Of a DNA stretch of 5,263 nt, positions 1 to 5,263 are shown one piece after another. Both the position numbers and the translations under genes were made by a program. Position 1 is the stretch's first letter. Each line of letters begins with the position of its first letter. Below the pieces are notes generated by a model, which saw only the letters and a program-made list of their open reading frames with translations, was not told where the DNA came from and searched no databases. Origin of the DNA: an uncultured Collinsella sp. (GTDB taxonomy: Bacteria > Actinomycetota > Coriobacteriia > Coriobacteriales > Coriobacteriaceae); NCBI GenBank assembly GCA_902493545.1, contig CABUQI010000091.1, positions 1-5,263 on the forward strand. The letters are read 5' to 3'.

Positions 1-178
1 CAGAATCGAAATGATCGAGCCCACCGATAACGTTGAGCATCGTAGTTTTGCCCGAGCCCGAGGGACCCAGAATGGCCACGAACTCGTTATCGCGAAAAGA
101 CAGGCTTACGCTATCGAGCGCCACCTGCGTAAACGACTGCGTAACGTACCTTTTGCAAATACTCTTGAGCTCCAACAT
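1..178 (-). CDS. ABC transporter ATP-binding protein, N-terminal fragment
   Basis: This is the first 59 codons of an ATPase that runs off the left edge. It would couple ATP hydrolysis to transport or to mechanical work at the membrane. The translation opens MLELKSICKRYV and carries a complete Walker A motif, GPSGSGKTT, at about residues 39-47, followed by NVIGGLD, which is typical of the MacB/LolD/FtsE-like branch. The wording around Walker A (LDSVSLSF, NEFVAILGPSGSGKTT) resembles Firmicutes and Coriobacteriia proteins in which the ATPase is fused to an FtsX/MacB-like permease, but the permease part would lie outside the window, so this is inference. The ATG at 178 is preceded by GGGAGAGG (188-195) with 9 bases of spacing. 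It lies on the same strand as the redox operon but behind a hairpin terminator and a 253-base gap, so it is probably a separate unit. Confidence 0.9.
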   Translation of the reverse strand, partial: MLELKSICKRYVTQSFTQVALDSVSLSFRDNEFVAILGPSGSGKTTMLNVIGGLDHFDS

Positions 179-187
179 GGACGGCAA

Positions 188-195
188 CCTCTCCC
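188..195 (-). promoter_or_regulatory. Ribosome binding site of the ABC ATPase
   Basis: On the minus strand GGGAGAGG lies 9 bases before the ATG at 178. It supports that start, and no nearer Shine-Dalgarno was seen. Confidence 0.6.
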
Positions 196-197
196 AC

Positions 198-215
198 GCG
201 GGCGCACTTGCCCGC
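198..215 (-). repeat. GC-rich hairpin in the leader of the ABC ATPase gene
   Basis: A perfect inverted repeat, GCGGGC and GCCCGC, with a 6-base loop lies immediately upstream of the ribosome binding site of the ABC gene. There is no T-run after it, so it is not an intrinsic terminator. It could modulate access to the ribosome binding site, but a 6-bp GC-rich repeat can arise by chance in this composition. Confidence 0.3.
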
Positions 216-331
216 TCTCCCCCGCCGTTCGTATTCGACGCGTTTGTCCTACTCTATCCCCATTTTTTGCCGGAGCCAGTGAGGAATGTAACGAACCGCG
301 CCAAAAAACGAACGGGATGGCGCCCAAAAGA

Positions 332-353
332 AGAGGTCCCGAGCGGGACCTCT
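332..353 (-). terminator. Probable intrinsic terminator of the redox operon
   Basis: A perfect inverted repeat of 10 bp per arm (AGAGGTCCCG and CGGGACCTCT) with only 2 bases between the arms would fold as a 9-bp stem with a tetraloop. Read on the minus strand it lies 79 bases after the stop of the thioredoxin lipoprotein and is followed by TCTTTTGGG, a short and imperfect T-tract. The plus-strand side has no T-tract and no gene ending there, so the minus strand is the likely one. The rest of the gap from 179 to 431 shows no convincing coding region and no good promoter. The best promoter-like pair seen there (TGGCTC and TAGAGT, 16 apart) is weak. Confidence 0.65.
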
Positions 354-431
354 ATATGGTGGAGCTTATCTTGAAAGGTAGCGGACTACTTCGCACAGCG
401 GCGCACGATTCTCGCTATGCTTTACGCGTTT

Positions 432-1406
432 TTACTGCTCGCTATTCGCAATCGCCTGGTCGATAAGCTTGTCGAGTGCTGCGCGCTGCTCGGCGGAGCT
501 GATGGCTCCCACGATTGGATCCCCTACGATGTTGCCATTCTGATCGATGACATACGTTGTCGGGAACGAGAACAAATTTGACGTAAACTTACCGGCCTCG
601 CTATCCGACTTGAACCAGATGTTCTTATATGTCACGCCCTTCTTGCTCAGCACGTCCTTGGCATCTGCAATCTCGCCCTTGTTGCCATCGAGCGTAAAGG
701 AATTGACGCCCACGACCTGGCCGCCCTTCTCGGCAAGCTCCTGATTCAGGTCCTCAAGGTCGCTCAACTCACCCACGCACGATTTGCAAGTGGTGAACCA
801 GAAGTTCATGACGGTGACCTTGTTCTTAGAGAACAGCTCGTCGCTGTTCACGTCGTTGCCATCCAGGTCCTTGCCCGTAAAGCTGGGGAACTTCGTCGCC
901 TCGCTCGAAGCATTGGCACCAGCCGTCATGCCAGCGGCCGAAGCGTCGACGCTCTCGCCTGCACTCGGCGTGCTTCCACAGCCGGGGAACTCCTTCTCCA
1001 GGCTCTCGAGCTTGTCCTCGATCTCCTTGATCTGCTGTGCACCGGCCTTGAGTGTCTTAAGCTCATCCGCCGTGAACTCATCCTTGGCGCCGTCGATGGT
1101 CTTGAGCAGGAAATCGCCGTAATTGCTGCCGTCCTCAATCATTGCCGAGTCTTTATTTGCCGCATTGAATACCTTTTCCCACAGCGCGTTATCACTCGAA
1201 AAGATCTCGTTCTCCTTCTGCATGAGCTTCGCATACAGCTCGGCGGCCTCGTCGGCATTGGCCGGCTTCTGCGCAGTGAGTTCTGCAATCTTAGGATCTG
1301 AGCCCGCAGCAGATTCGCTCGCATTGCCACCGGGCGCCGAACATGCCACAAGGCACAAGGCCAATACCGGCACCATAAACAGGGCCGCAATCTTAGAAAG
1401 CTTCAT
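432..1406 (-). CDS. TlpA/ResA-like thiol-disulfide oxidoreductase lipoprotein
   Basis: A 324-residue membrane-anchored thioredoxin-fold protein, expected outside the cytoplasmic membrane to reduce or exchange disulfides. The N-terminus MKLSKIAALF leads into a hydrophobic stretch ending in the lipobox LVAC, with Cys22 as the lipidated residue. Residues about 35-140 are a charged, probably helical region unlike the core family. A Ser/Ala/Gly-rich linker (about 144-170) precedes the thioredoxin domain (about 171-324). The active site is CKSC (Cys207 and Cys210) in the context FWFTTCKSC, so the usual Trp before the first Cys is replaced by Thr. The cis-proline loop is FSFPTTYVID (Pro282). An extra Cys at 143 lies just before the linker. 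The start at 1406 is chosen because GGAGGA (1413-1418) is 6 bases away; the in-frame ATG at 1412 abuts that site. It is the last gene of the operon, 29 bases after the polyferredoxin. The class is secure but the substrate is unknown. Confidence 0.92.
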   Translation of the reverse strand: MKLSKIAALFMVPVLALCLVACSAPGGNASESAAGSDPKIAELTAQKPANADEAAELYAKLMQKENEIFSSDNALWEKVFNAANKDSAMIEDGSNYGDFLLKTIDGAKDEFTADELKTLKAGAQQIKEIEDKLESLEKEFPGCGSTPSAGESVDASAAGMTAGANASSEATKFPSFTGKDLDGNDVNSDELFSKNKVTVMNFWFTTCKSCVGELSDLEDLNQELAEKGGQVVGVNSFTLDGNKGEIADAKDVLSKKGVTYKNIWFKSDSEAGKFTSNLFSFPTTYVIDQNGNIVGDPIVGAISSAEQRAALDKLIDQAIANSEQ

Positions 1407-1412
1407 AGTCAT

Positions 1413-1418
1413 TCCTCC
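1413..1418 (-). promoter_or_regulatory. Ribosome binding site deciding the lipoprotein start
   Basis: On the minus strand GGAGGA sits directly against the ATG at 1412 but 6 bases before the ATG at 1406. This favours the second ATG, which gives a normal lipoprotein signal peptide beginning MKLSK. Confidence 0.75.
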
Positions 1419-1435
1419 GTTTTGTCGAAGCTTGT

Positions 1436-2338
1436 TTACTTTTTATCGGCGGTCAAGGGGAGCTTTTCCGCCGACACATCCAGGCCATAGCGATAGCTGA
1501 TGGCATCGACGGGACAGGCCCCGATGCACTTTCCGCACCGGATGCATTCGGCATGATTGGGCGCGCGGACCACATCAACGTCCATCTGACAAACCTTTGA
1601 GCACTTGCCGCACGAGACGCATTTGCATGCATCGACCCGGATCCCCAATAGGGACACCTTATTCATGAGCGCATAGAATGCGCCGAGTGGACAAATCCAT
1701 TTGCAAAAGGGGCGGTAGAACAAAACGCTCAGCAGCACCACGGCAATGAGAACGGCAAGTTTCCAGGTAAAGAGCTGCCCCAGCGCAGATCGAATGCCGG
1801 CATTGGCAATGGCCAGCGGAATGGCGCCCTCGAGCACGCCCTGAGGACAGACGTACTTACAAAAGAACGGGTCGCCCATGCCCACGTCGTTAACCACCAG
1901 CACAGGCAGCACTACCACGGCAAACAGCAGCACGACGTACTTGATGTACGTGAGCGGCTTGAGCTTTTTCGTGGAGAACTTTTTGCCGGGAATCTTATGA
2001 AGCAGCTCCTGCAGCCAGCCAAACGGGCACAGAAAGCCGCATACAAAGCGTCCCAGCAGCACGCCGAGCAAAATGAGCGTACCGGTGACGTAGTAAGAAA
2101 AGTTGAACTTGGATGAACCTACCACCGACTGGAACGACCCGATGGGGCACGCACCCGATGCCGCGGGGCACGAATAGCAATTAAGTCCAGGTACGCAGAC
2201 TGTTTTTCCCGCGCCCTGATAGATGCTTCCTTTGGCAAAGTTTGGCAGGTGAATATTGGTGACCAGCGTCGCCGCCGCCTGAATGAATCCGCGAAATCGG
2301 GCCAAAACATGCGACGCAGTGTTTTCTCTTTTATCCAA
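1436..2338 (-). CDS. NapH-like membrane 4Fe-4S polyferredoxin
   Basis: A membrane iron-sulfur protein of about 300 residues that would carry electrons at or across the cytoplasmic membrane. Positions assume the TTG start at 2338. An N-terminal Cys cluster (Cys48, 54, 57, 64; VCVPGLNCYSCP) is followed by hydrophobic segments at about 83-103, 131-151 and 189-208. Each of these lies next to a CX3CP motif (CGFLCP at 100, CKYVCP at 160, CKWICP at 212). The C-terminus has two ferredoxin motifs: Cys240, 243, 246, 250 and Cys265, 268, 271, 275 (CIRCGKCIGACP). This is the NapH/CcoG-like layout and matches the polyferredoxin commonly found beside CD1871A and TlpA genes in clostridia. No ATG fits: upstream in-frame ATGs lie inside the neighbouring gene, whereas the TTG at 2338 overlaps its stop (TTGGATAA), which suggests translational coupling. 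A GGAG lies 10 bases upstream. The family is secure; the start and the electron donor and acceptor are not. Confidence 0.9.
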   Translation of the reverse strand: MDKRENTASHVLARFRGFIQAAATLVTNIHLPNFAKGSIYQGAGKTVCVPGLNCYSCPAASGACPIGSFQSVVGSSKFNFSYYVTGTLILLGVLLGRFVCGFLCPFGWLQELLHKIPGKKFSTKKLKPLTYIKYVVLLFAVVVLPVLVVNDVGMGDPFFCKYVCPQGVLEGAIPLAIANAGIRSALGQLFTWKLAVLIAVVLLSVLFYRPFCKWICPLGAFYALMNKVSLLGIRVDACKCVSCGKCSKVCQMDVDVVRAPNHAECIRCGKCIGACPVDAISYRYGLDVSAEKLPLTADKK

Positions 2339-2477
2339 TTCCGATACACTCCAAGCACAGCCTAATCGCTTTGGCCAGCACGGCATCCGCCTCGCCACGC
2401 ATAACACCAAAGCACACCATGGCAATTCCGACGATCAACAAAGCGACCTGTACCACGGGTTTTACCGCTTTGAACAA
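2331..2477 (-). CDS. CD1871A-family small membrane protein with CXXC motif
   Basis: A 48-residue protein, too short for usual gene finding. It starts with TTG (MFKAVKPVVQVAL), has one membrane segment at about residues 8-26, then a short polar stretch (MRGEADAVLAKAIR) and ends in CLECIGIG, with Cys41 and Cys44 forming a CXXC. This ending is the hallmark, as I remember it, of the CD1871A family of CXXC proteins named after a Clostridioides difficile gene. Members are usually about 45 residues and sit next to 4Fe-4S membrane proteins and TlpA-type genes, exactly as here. The TTG is supported by AAAGGAG 8 bases upstream; an in-frame GTG at 2486 overlaps that site and is unlikely. The stop overlaps the start of the polyferredoxin gene by 8 bases. 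The biochemical role is unknown; a dithiol relay beside the polyferredoxin is a guess. Membrane orientation cannot be decided from the charges. Confidence 0.85.
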   Translation of the reverse strand: MFKAVKPVVQVALLIVGIAMVCFGVMRGEADAVLAKAIRLCLECIGIG

Positions 2478-2485
2478 CCCAACCA

Positions 2486-2492
2486 CTCCTTT
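2486..2492 (-). promoter_or_regulatory. Ribosome binding site of the small CXXC gene
   Basis: On the minus strand AAAGGAG lies 8 bases before a TTG codon at 2477. It is the main evidence that this short reading frame is translated and that TTG is its start. Confidence 0.7.
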
Positions 2493-2500
2493 CGTTACGC

Positions 2501-2514
2501 GACCATTGGACCAT
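2501..2514. repeat. Short direct repeat in the divergent promoter region
   Basis: GACCAT occurs twice, at 2501-2506 and 2509-2514, with a spacing of 8 bases from start to start. It lies between the two divergent genes, next to the AT-rich core. It could be part of a binding site for the adjacent response regulator, but OmpR-type sites more often repeat every 10-11 bases, so this may be chance. Confidence 0.3.
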
Positions 2515-2518
2515 ATCG

Positions 2519-2528
2519 ACTATAAAAT
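2519..2528. promoter_or_regulatory. Candidate overlapping divergent -10 elements
   Basis: The 90-base gap between the divergent genes holds one AT-rich core. On the plus strand it reads TATAAAAT (2521-2528), a good -10 candidate for the response regulator gene. On the minus strand ACTATA becomes TATAGT (2519-2524), a 5 of 6 match to a -10 for the redox operon. Either start would give a leader of roughly 30-40 bases. No good -35 hexamer lies 16-18 bases upstream on either strand, which would fit activator-dependent promoters. The two promoters would compete for the same DNA. Confidence 0.45.
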
Positions 2529-2567
2529 CCGTGTTAAGCGCGATTTGAAATGTGCAAGGAGACTGTT

Positions 2568-3242
2568 ATGCGTATTTTGATCGTCGAAGACGAGCGAGCA
2601 CTGTGCGATGCAATCGCGCGCAGCTTGCGAAACTTGGCGTACAGCGTCGACTGCTGTCACGATGGACAGGAGGCGCTCGACCTGCTGAGCGTCGAAGTCT
2701 TTGACCTCGTGGTACTCGACCTCAACCTTCCCCGTATCGATGGCATGACCGTGCTCAGGGAACTTAGGAAAACCGATTGCGAGACTAAGGTACTGATTCT
2801 GTCCGCGCGTGGCGAAGTATCCGATAAAGTCGCCGGACTCGATGCCGGCGCCAACGATTACCTTACCAAGCCGTTTCATCTTGACGAGCTTGCGGCAAGG
2901 ATCCGCAGCCTTACCCTCAGGCGCTTTGCACAAAGCGACATAGTATTAACCTGTAGAAAGCTCCGCTTTGACACCAAGGCGCGCATCGCTTCCGTAGACA
3001 GCGAGGCCCTATCTCTTACGCGCAAGGAAACGGGAATCTTGGAATACCTGATGCTTAATCAGGGGCGACCGGTAAGCCAAGAGGAGCTTATAGAGCACGT
3101 TTGGGATAGCAGCGTGAACAGCTTTAGCAACGCGACCCGCGTTCACATCTCGTCGCTCCGCAAAAAGCTACGCAGCGCTTTGGGATACGACCCGATTCGC
3201 AATCGGATTGGAGAGGGCTACGTTATGGAGGATAGCGAATGA
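2568..3242 (+). CDS. OmpR/PhoB-family response regulator
   Basis: A 224-residue DNA-binding response regulator, the output half of a two-component system. The receiver domain (about 1-115) has the acidic pair Glu7/Asp8, the phosphorylated Asp51 (VVLDLNLP), the switch residues Ser79 and Tyr98, and the conserved Lys101-Pro102. The C-terminal winged-helix domain (about 125-222) shows LTRKETGILEYLMLNQGRPVS, the recognition region ending TRVHISSLRKKL and the final IGEGYVM wing strand, all standard for the OmpR/PhoB class. The ATG at 2568 is chosen because AAGGAG (2556-2561) is 6 bases away; an in-frame ATG at 2550 lies upstream of that site. It overlaps the kinase gene by 4 bases and is divergent from the redox operon, making that operon a possible target. 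The specific stimulus and regulon cannot be read from the sequence. Confidence 0.95.
   Translation: MRILIVEDERALCDAIARSLRNLAYSVDCCHDGQEALDLLSVEVFDLVVLDLNLPRIDGMTVLRELRKTDCETKVLILSARGEVSDKVAGLDAGANDYLTKPFHLDELAARIRSLTLRRFAQSDIVLTCRKLRFDTKARIASVDSEALSLTRKETGILEYLMLNQGRPVSQEELIEHVWDSSVNSFSNATRVHISSLRKKLRSALGYDPIRNRIGEGYVMEDSE
3227..3231 (+). promoter_or_regulatory. Ribosome binding site of the histidine kinase
   Basis: GGAGG inside the end of the response regulator gene lies 7 bases before the kinase ATG at 3239. Together with the ATGA start/stop overlap it points to coupled translation of the pair. Confidence 0.7.
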
Positions 3243-4390
3243 AAAGGCTTTCGCTGCAATGGCGCATAACGATTACGACGGCACTGCTCACGTGTGCGGC
3301 ATGCGTGCTGACGAACTGCCTGGTCGGCTATACGGGCATGCGCTACATGGATGCCATCGGCAGTAACATCTCGGCCTTTAACGCAACCGGCGAAAATTCG
3401 CCCCAGGCGTTCGACCCAACGAAAGCGACCCCCGATGACAAGGTCACGATCGTCGTAAACGACGCACAGGAGTCTTTTGGCACGACAGCCTGGTACATCA
3501 CGGCTGGAGTCACACTCCTTGGCGGCGCGCTGGCATACTTTGTGAGCGGCCGTGCACTCAAACCGCTACGGGCTTTTGCGGCCCAGGTCGAGCGTGTGCA
3601 GCCTGACAACCTAAGCGAAATCAGGCTCAGTGAAGATGTGCCCATCGAGCTACAACGATGCAGCGCCTCTTTCAACGACATGATCGCCCGTCTTGGCGAA
3701 GGGTTCTCTGCACAGCGTCAGTTTACCGGCAACGCCGCACACGAGCTGCGCACCCCGCTCGCCCTTATGCAAGCACAGATTGAACTATTCATCTCCGAGC
3801 ACTCCGGTTTGCAACCCGAAACAGCCGAGCTGCTCGGCCTGCTACAAGAACAAACCGAGCGCATGTCTCGAATGGCCAAGGTATTGCTCGAGATGAGTGA
3901 GCTCCGCAGCGTTCCTTGCGAGGACGATGTGGAGCTTGGCCCCTTGTCCGAAGAGGTCCTCACCGACCTTGCGCCACTTGCCGAAAAAAGGGGCATAGCC
4001 CTCAATTGTGCTGGAGACGCTCTAGTAATCGGGAGCGACACGCTCCTCTATCGGCTGGTGTTTAACTTGGCCGAAAACGCCATCCGTTACAGCCGCCCCG
4101 ACTCGACTGTCAACGTCTCCATCAGCGACAGCGACAACCACGTGCTCCTGCGAGTCAAAGATGAGGGCCCGGGAATACCCAAGCAGCACCGTGAGAGCAT
4201 CTTCCAACCGTTCTTTCGCCTGGATAAATCCCGCAGCAGGGCATACGGCGGCGCAGGACTCGGACTAGCGCTCGTTTGGGAGATTGCAACGCTTCACGGT
4301 GGCACGGTAGAGGTTGAAACAAGTTCCGAGAACGGGACCACCATGCTCGTAAGCCTTCCAAAACGATCCGTAGCGTTAACCGAACAGTAA
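3239..4390 (+). CDS. Membrane sensor histidine kinase
   Basis: A 383-residue sensor kinase that would phosphorylate the response regulator encoded just upstream. Membrane segment 1 is at about residues 11-33 and segment 2 at about 83-103, enclosing an extracytoplasmic loop of only about 50 residues with no recognised sensor fold. A HAMP-like linker (about 104-156) leads to the HisKA dimerisation domain with the phospho-accepting His168 in AAHELRTPL. The ATPase domain has the N-box FNLAENAIRYS (Asn276 and Asn280), the G1 box KDEGPGIP (Asp308), the F-box FQPFFRLD and the G2 box GGAGLGLAL (about 337-345). All catalytic boxes look intact. Three cysteines fall in or near membrane segment 1 (Cys19, 22, 27), including a CAAC arrangement, while the outer loop has none. 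The gene overlaps the regulator by 4 bases. No terminator was seen after its stop, so transcription could continue into the next gene. Confidence 0.95.
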   Translation: MKRLSLQWRITITTALLTCAACVLTNCLVGYTGMRYMDAIGSNISAFNATGENSPQAFDPTKATPDDKVTIVVNDAQESFGTTAWYITAGVTLLGGALAYFVSGRALKPLRAFAAQVERVQPDNLSEIRLSEDVPIELQRCSASFNDMIARLGEGFSAQRQFTGNAAHELRTPLALMQAQIELFISEHSGLQPETAELLGLLQEQTERMSRMAKVLLEMSELRSVPCEDDVELGPLSEEVLTDLAPLAEKRGIALNCAGDALVIGSDTLLYRLVFNLAENAIRYSRPDSTVNVSISDSDNHVLLRVKDEGPGIPKQHRESIFQPFFRLDKSRSRAYGGAGLGLALVWEIATLHGGTVEVETSSENGTTMLVSLPKRSVALTEQ

Positions 4391-4446
4391 AACGAAAGGG
4401 GTCCCGAGCAACAGGAGTACAATTGCTGCTATTGTTGCCAGCTGTT

Positions 4447-4451
4447 GGGAG
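4447..4451 (+). promoter_or_regulatory. Ribosome binding site of the LuxR-like gene
   Basis: GGGAG lies 7 bases before the ATG at 4459 and supports that start. A competing AGGAG at 4413-4417 lies 5 bases before an in-frame TTG at 4423, which would add 12 mostly hydrophobic residues. Confidence 0.55.
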
Positions 4452-4458
4452 ATGGAAG

Positions 4459-5263
4459 ATGGACTGCGATGGCTACCCATGCGTTCCCATGCCGTTGATG
4501 TGCACTGCCTTTGTGCCGGGGCAGATTGACGCTGCGGTTGCAGGCATTTCCGGCCCCGATTCACGCACCATCGCCACGGCAGAAGCGCTGTACTTTCGCG
4601 GACAGGCCGCCCTCGCAGCCAAGACGGCGCGCCCCTATCTTGACGCCACCGACCCCGCACTGCGCTATTCCGCATGCTTTATCTGCGGATATGCCAGTCT
4701 GTCGCTCAACCGTATCGCCGACGCCCGCCGGTGCCTTGCGGGCATTCTCGATGCGCCCACCGACGAAGAATCGCTCGCCGTCCACGCCATGCATATCCTG
4801 TTCGCCTCGGCCGCAAGCGTCCTGCTACACTTGCCTTCCCCGTATTCTGCCGAAGAGTTTTATCCGCTTGCGGCGCATCTACCCGAAGGCCTGCGCCTGT
4901 TCGCCAGCTACGTGATGGCGCATGCCCTGTACCTGCGCGGCGAATATGGCCGCAGTCTGGGCATGGCGGAAAACGCCCTGATCATGAAACAGGGGAGCTA
5001 TCCGATCTCGGAACTGTTCCTGCACCTGGCAGCTTCCATGGCATGCATGAGTCTCAAAGACGTCGACGCCGCAAAAACGCACTTCGGAGCCGCTTGGAAC
5101 ATTGCGCGCCCCGACGGCCTTATCGAGCTCATTGGCGAGCACCACGGCCTTTTGCAGGGGCTCATCGAGGCATGCCTAAAATCGCAATACCCTGACGATT
5201 TCGCACGTATCATCGAGATTACGTATCGATTCAGCTACGGCTGGCGGCGCATCCACAACCCCG
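4459..5263 (+). CDS. Probable LuxR-type transcriptional regulator, 3' end missing
   Basis: The open frame of 268 codons runs off the right edge. It is nearly all alpha-helical in character, with alanine- and leucine-rich segments such as ALYFRGQAALAAKTARPYL and YLRGEYGRSLGMAENALIM that look like TPR or MalT-like helical pairs. There is no signal peptide or membrane segment. The last visible residues, ITYRFSYGWRRIHNP, together with GEHHGLLQG upstream, resemble the region just before the C-terminal LuxR HTH in regulators I recall from Eggerthella and Collinsella. The HTH itself is not in the window, so the assignment is inferred from remembered similarity. The ATG at 4459 is preferred; a TTG at 4423 is possible. 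The gene lies 68 bases after the kinase on the same strand. TACAAT at 4418-4423 resembles a -10 but has no matching -35, so both read-through and an own promoter are possible. Confidence 0.7.
   Translation, partial: MDCDGYPCVPMPLMCTAFVPGQIDAAVAGISGPDSRTIATAEALYFRGQAALAAKTARPYLDATDPALRYSACFICGYASLSLNRIADARRCLAGILDAPTDEESLAVHAMHILFASAASVLLHLPSPYSAEEFYPLAAHLPEGLRLFASYVMAHALYLRGEYGRSLGMAENALIMKQGSYPISELFLHLAASMACMSLKDVDAAKTHFGAAWNIARPDGLIELIGEHHGLLQGLIEACLKSQYPDDFARIIEITYRFSYGWRRIHNP

Noticed and set aside
11..466. Open frame of 151 codons on the plus strand
   Set aside because: It runs antisense to the Walker A region of the ABC ATPase and across the terminator, has no ribosome binding site and looks like random high-GC coding shadow.
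2339..2425. N-terminal extension of the polyferredoxin to an ATG at 2425
   Set aside because: This stretch codes for the small CXXC protein in another frame; the extension is rich in Cys, Trp and Arg, lacks resemblance to the family and has no good ribosome binding site.
2520..2933. Open frame of 137 codons on the minus strand
   Set aside because: It is antisense to the response regulator's receiver domain, whose motifs are intact; the antisense product resembles no family and covers the divergent promoter core.
4398..4447. Possible terminator between the kinase and the LuxR-like gene
   Set aside because: Only short complementary pieces were found (AGCAA with TTGCT, CAACAG with CTGTTG), with long loops and no T-run.
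4376..4675. Open frame of 99 codons on the minus strand after the kinase
   Set aside because: It overlaps the LuxR-like gene antisense, and its Arg-, Gln- and Trp-rich translation is typical of a shadow frame.
4511..4915. Open frames of 134 codons (from 4511) and 173 codons (from 4674 to 5195) on the plus strand
   Set aside because: They are out-of-frame readings of the LuxR-like gene, rich in Pro, Arg and Cys; the frame starting at 4459 stays open to the window edge and gives a sensible helical protein.

Overview
The window looks like a chromosomal segment from a Coriobacteriia actinobacterium, most probably Collinsella or a close relative. The reasons are the moderately high GC content, a LuxR-type regulator with the long helical N-terminal region that I associate with Eggerthella and Collinsella, and a thiol-redox cassette known from anaerobic gut bacteria. 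The genus is an inference from remembered protein similarity and no search was run.

Left half, all on the minus strand and read right to left. A three-gene redox operon begins near 2477. It holds a 48-residue membrane protein of the CD1871A CXXC family (2331-2477, TTG start), a membrane polyferredoxin resembling NapH (1436-2338) and a thioredoxin-fold lipoprotein of the TlpA/ResA type (432-1406). The first two genes overlap by 8 bases and the third follows after 29 bases. A perfect 10-bp hairpin at 332-353 probably ends the transcript. Beyond it, the first 59 codons of an ABC-transporter ATPase run off the left edge (1-178).

Right half, all on the plus strand. A 90-base divergent gap (2478-2567) separates the redox operon from a two-component system. 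This consists of an OmpR-type response regulator (2568-3242) overlapping its histidine kinase by 4 bases (3239-4390). After 68 bases comes a LuxR-like regulator gene that runs off the right edge before its expected C-terminal HTH (4459-5263).

How the parts may work together (inference): the polyferredoxin could pass electrons through its Fe-S clusters, perhaps with help from the small CXXC protein, to the CKSC thioredoxin lipoprotein outside the membrane. That would make a cell-surface thiol reductase or repair system. The divergent two-component system is a natural candidate regulator. No RNA genes, mobile elements, CRISPR arrays or long repeats were seen.
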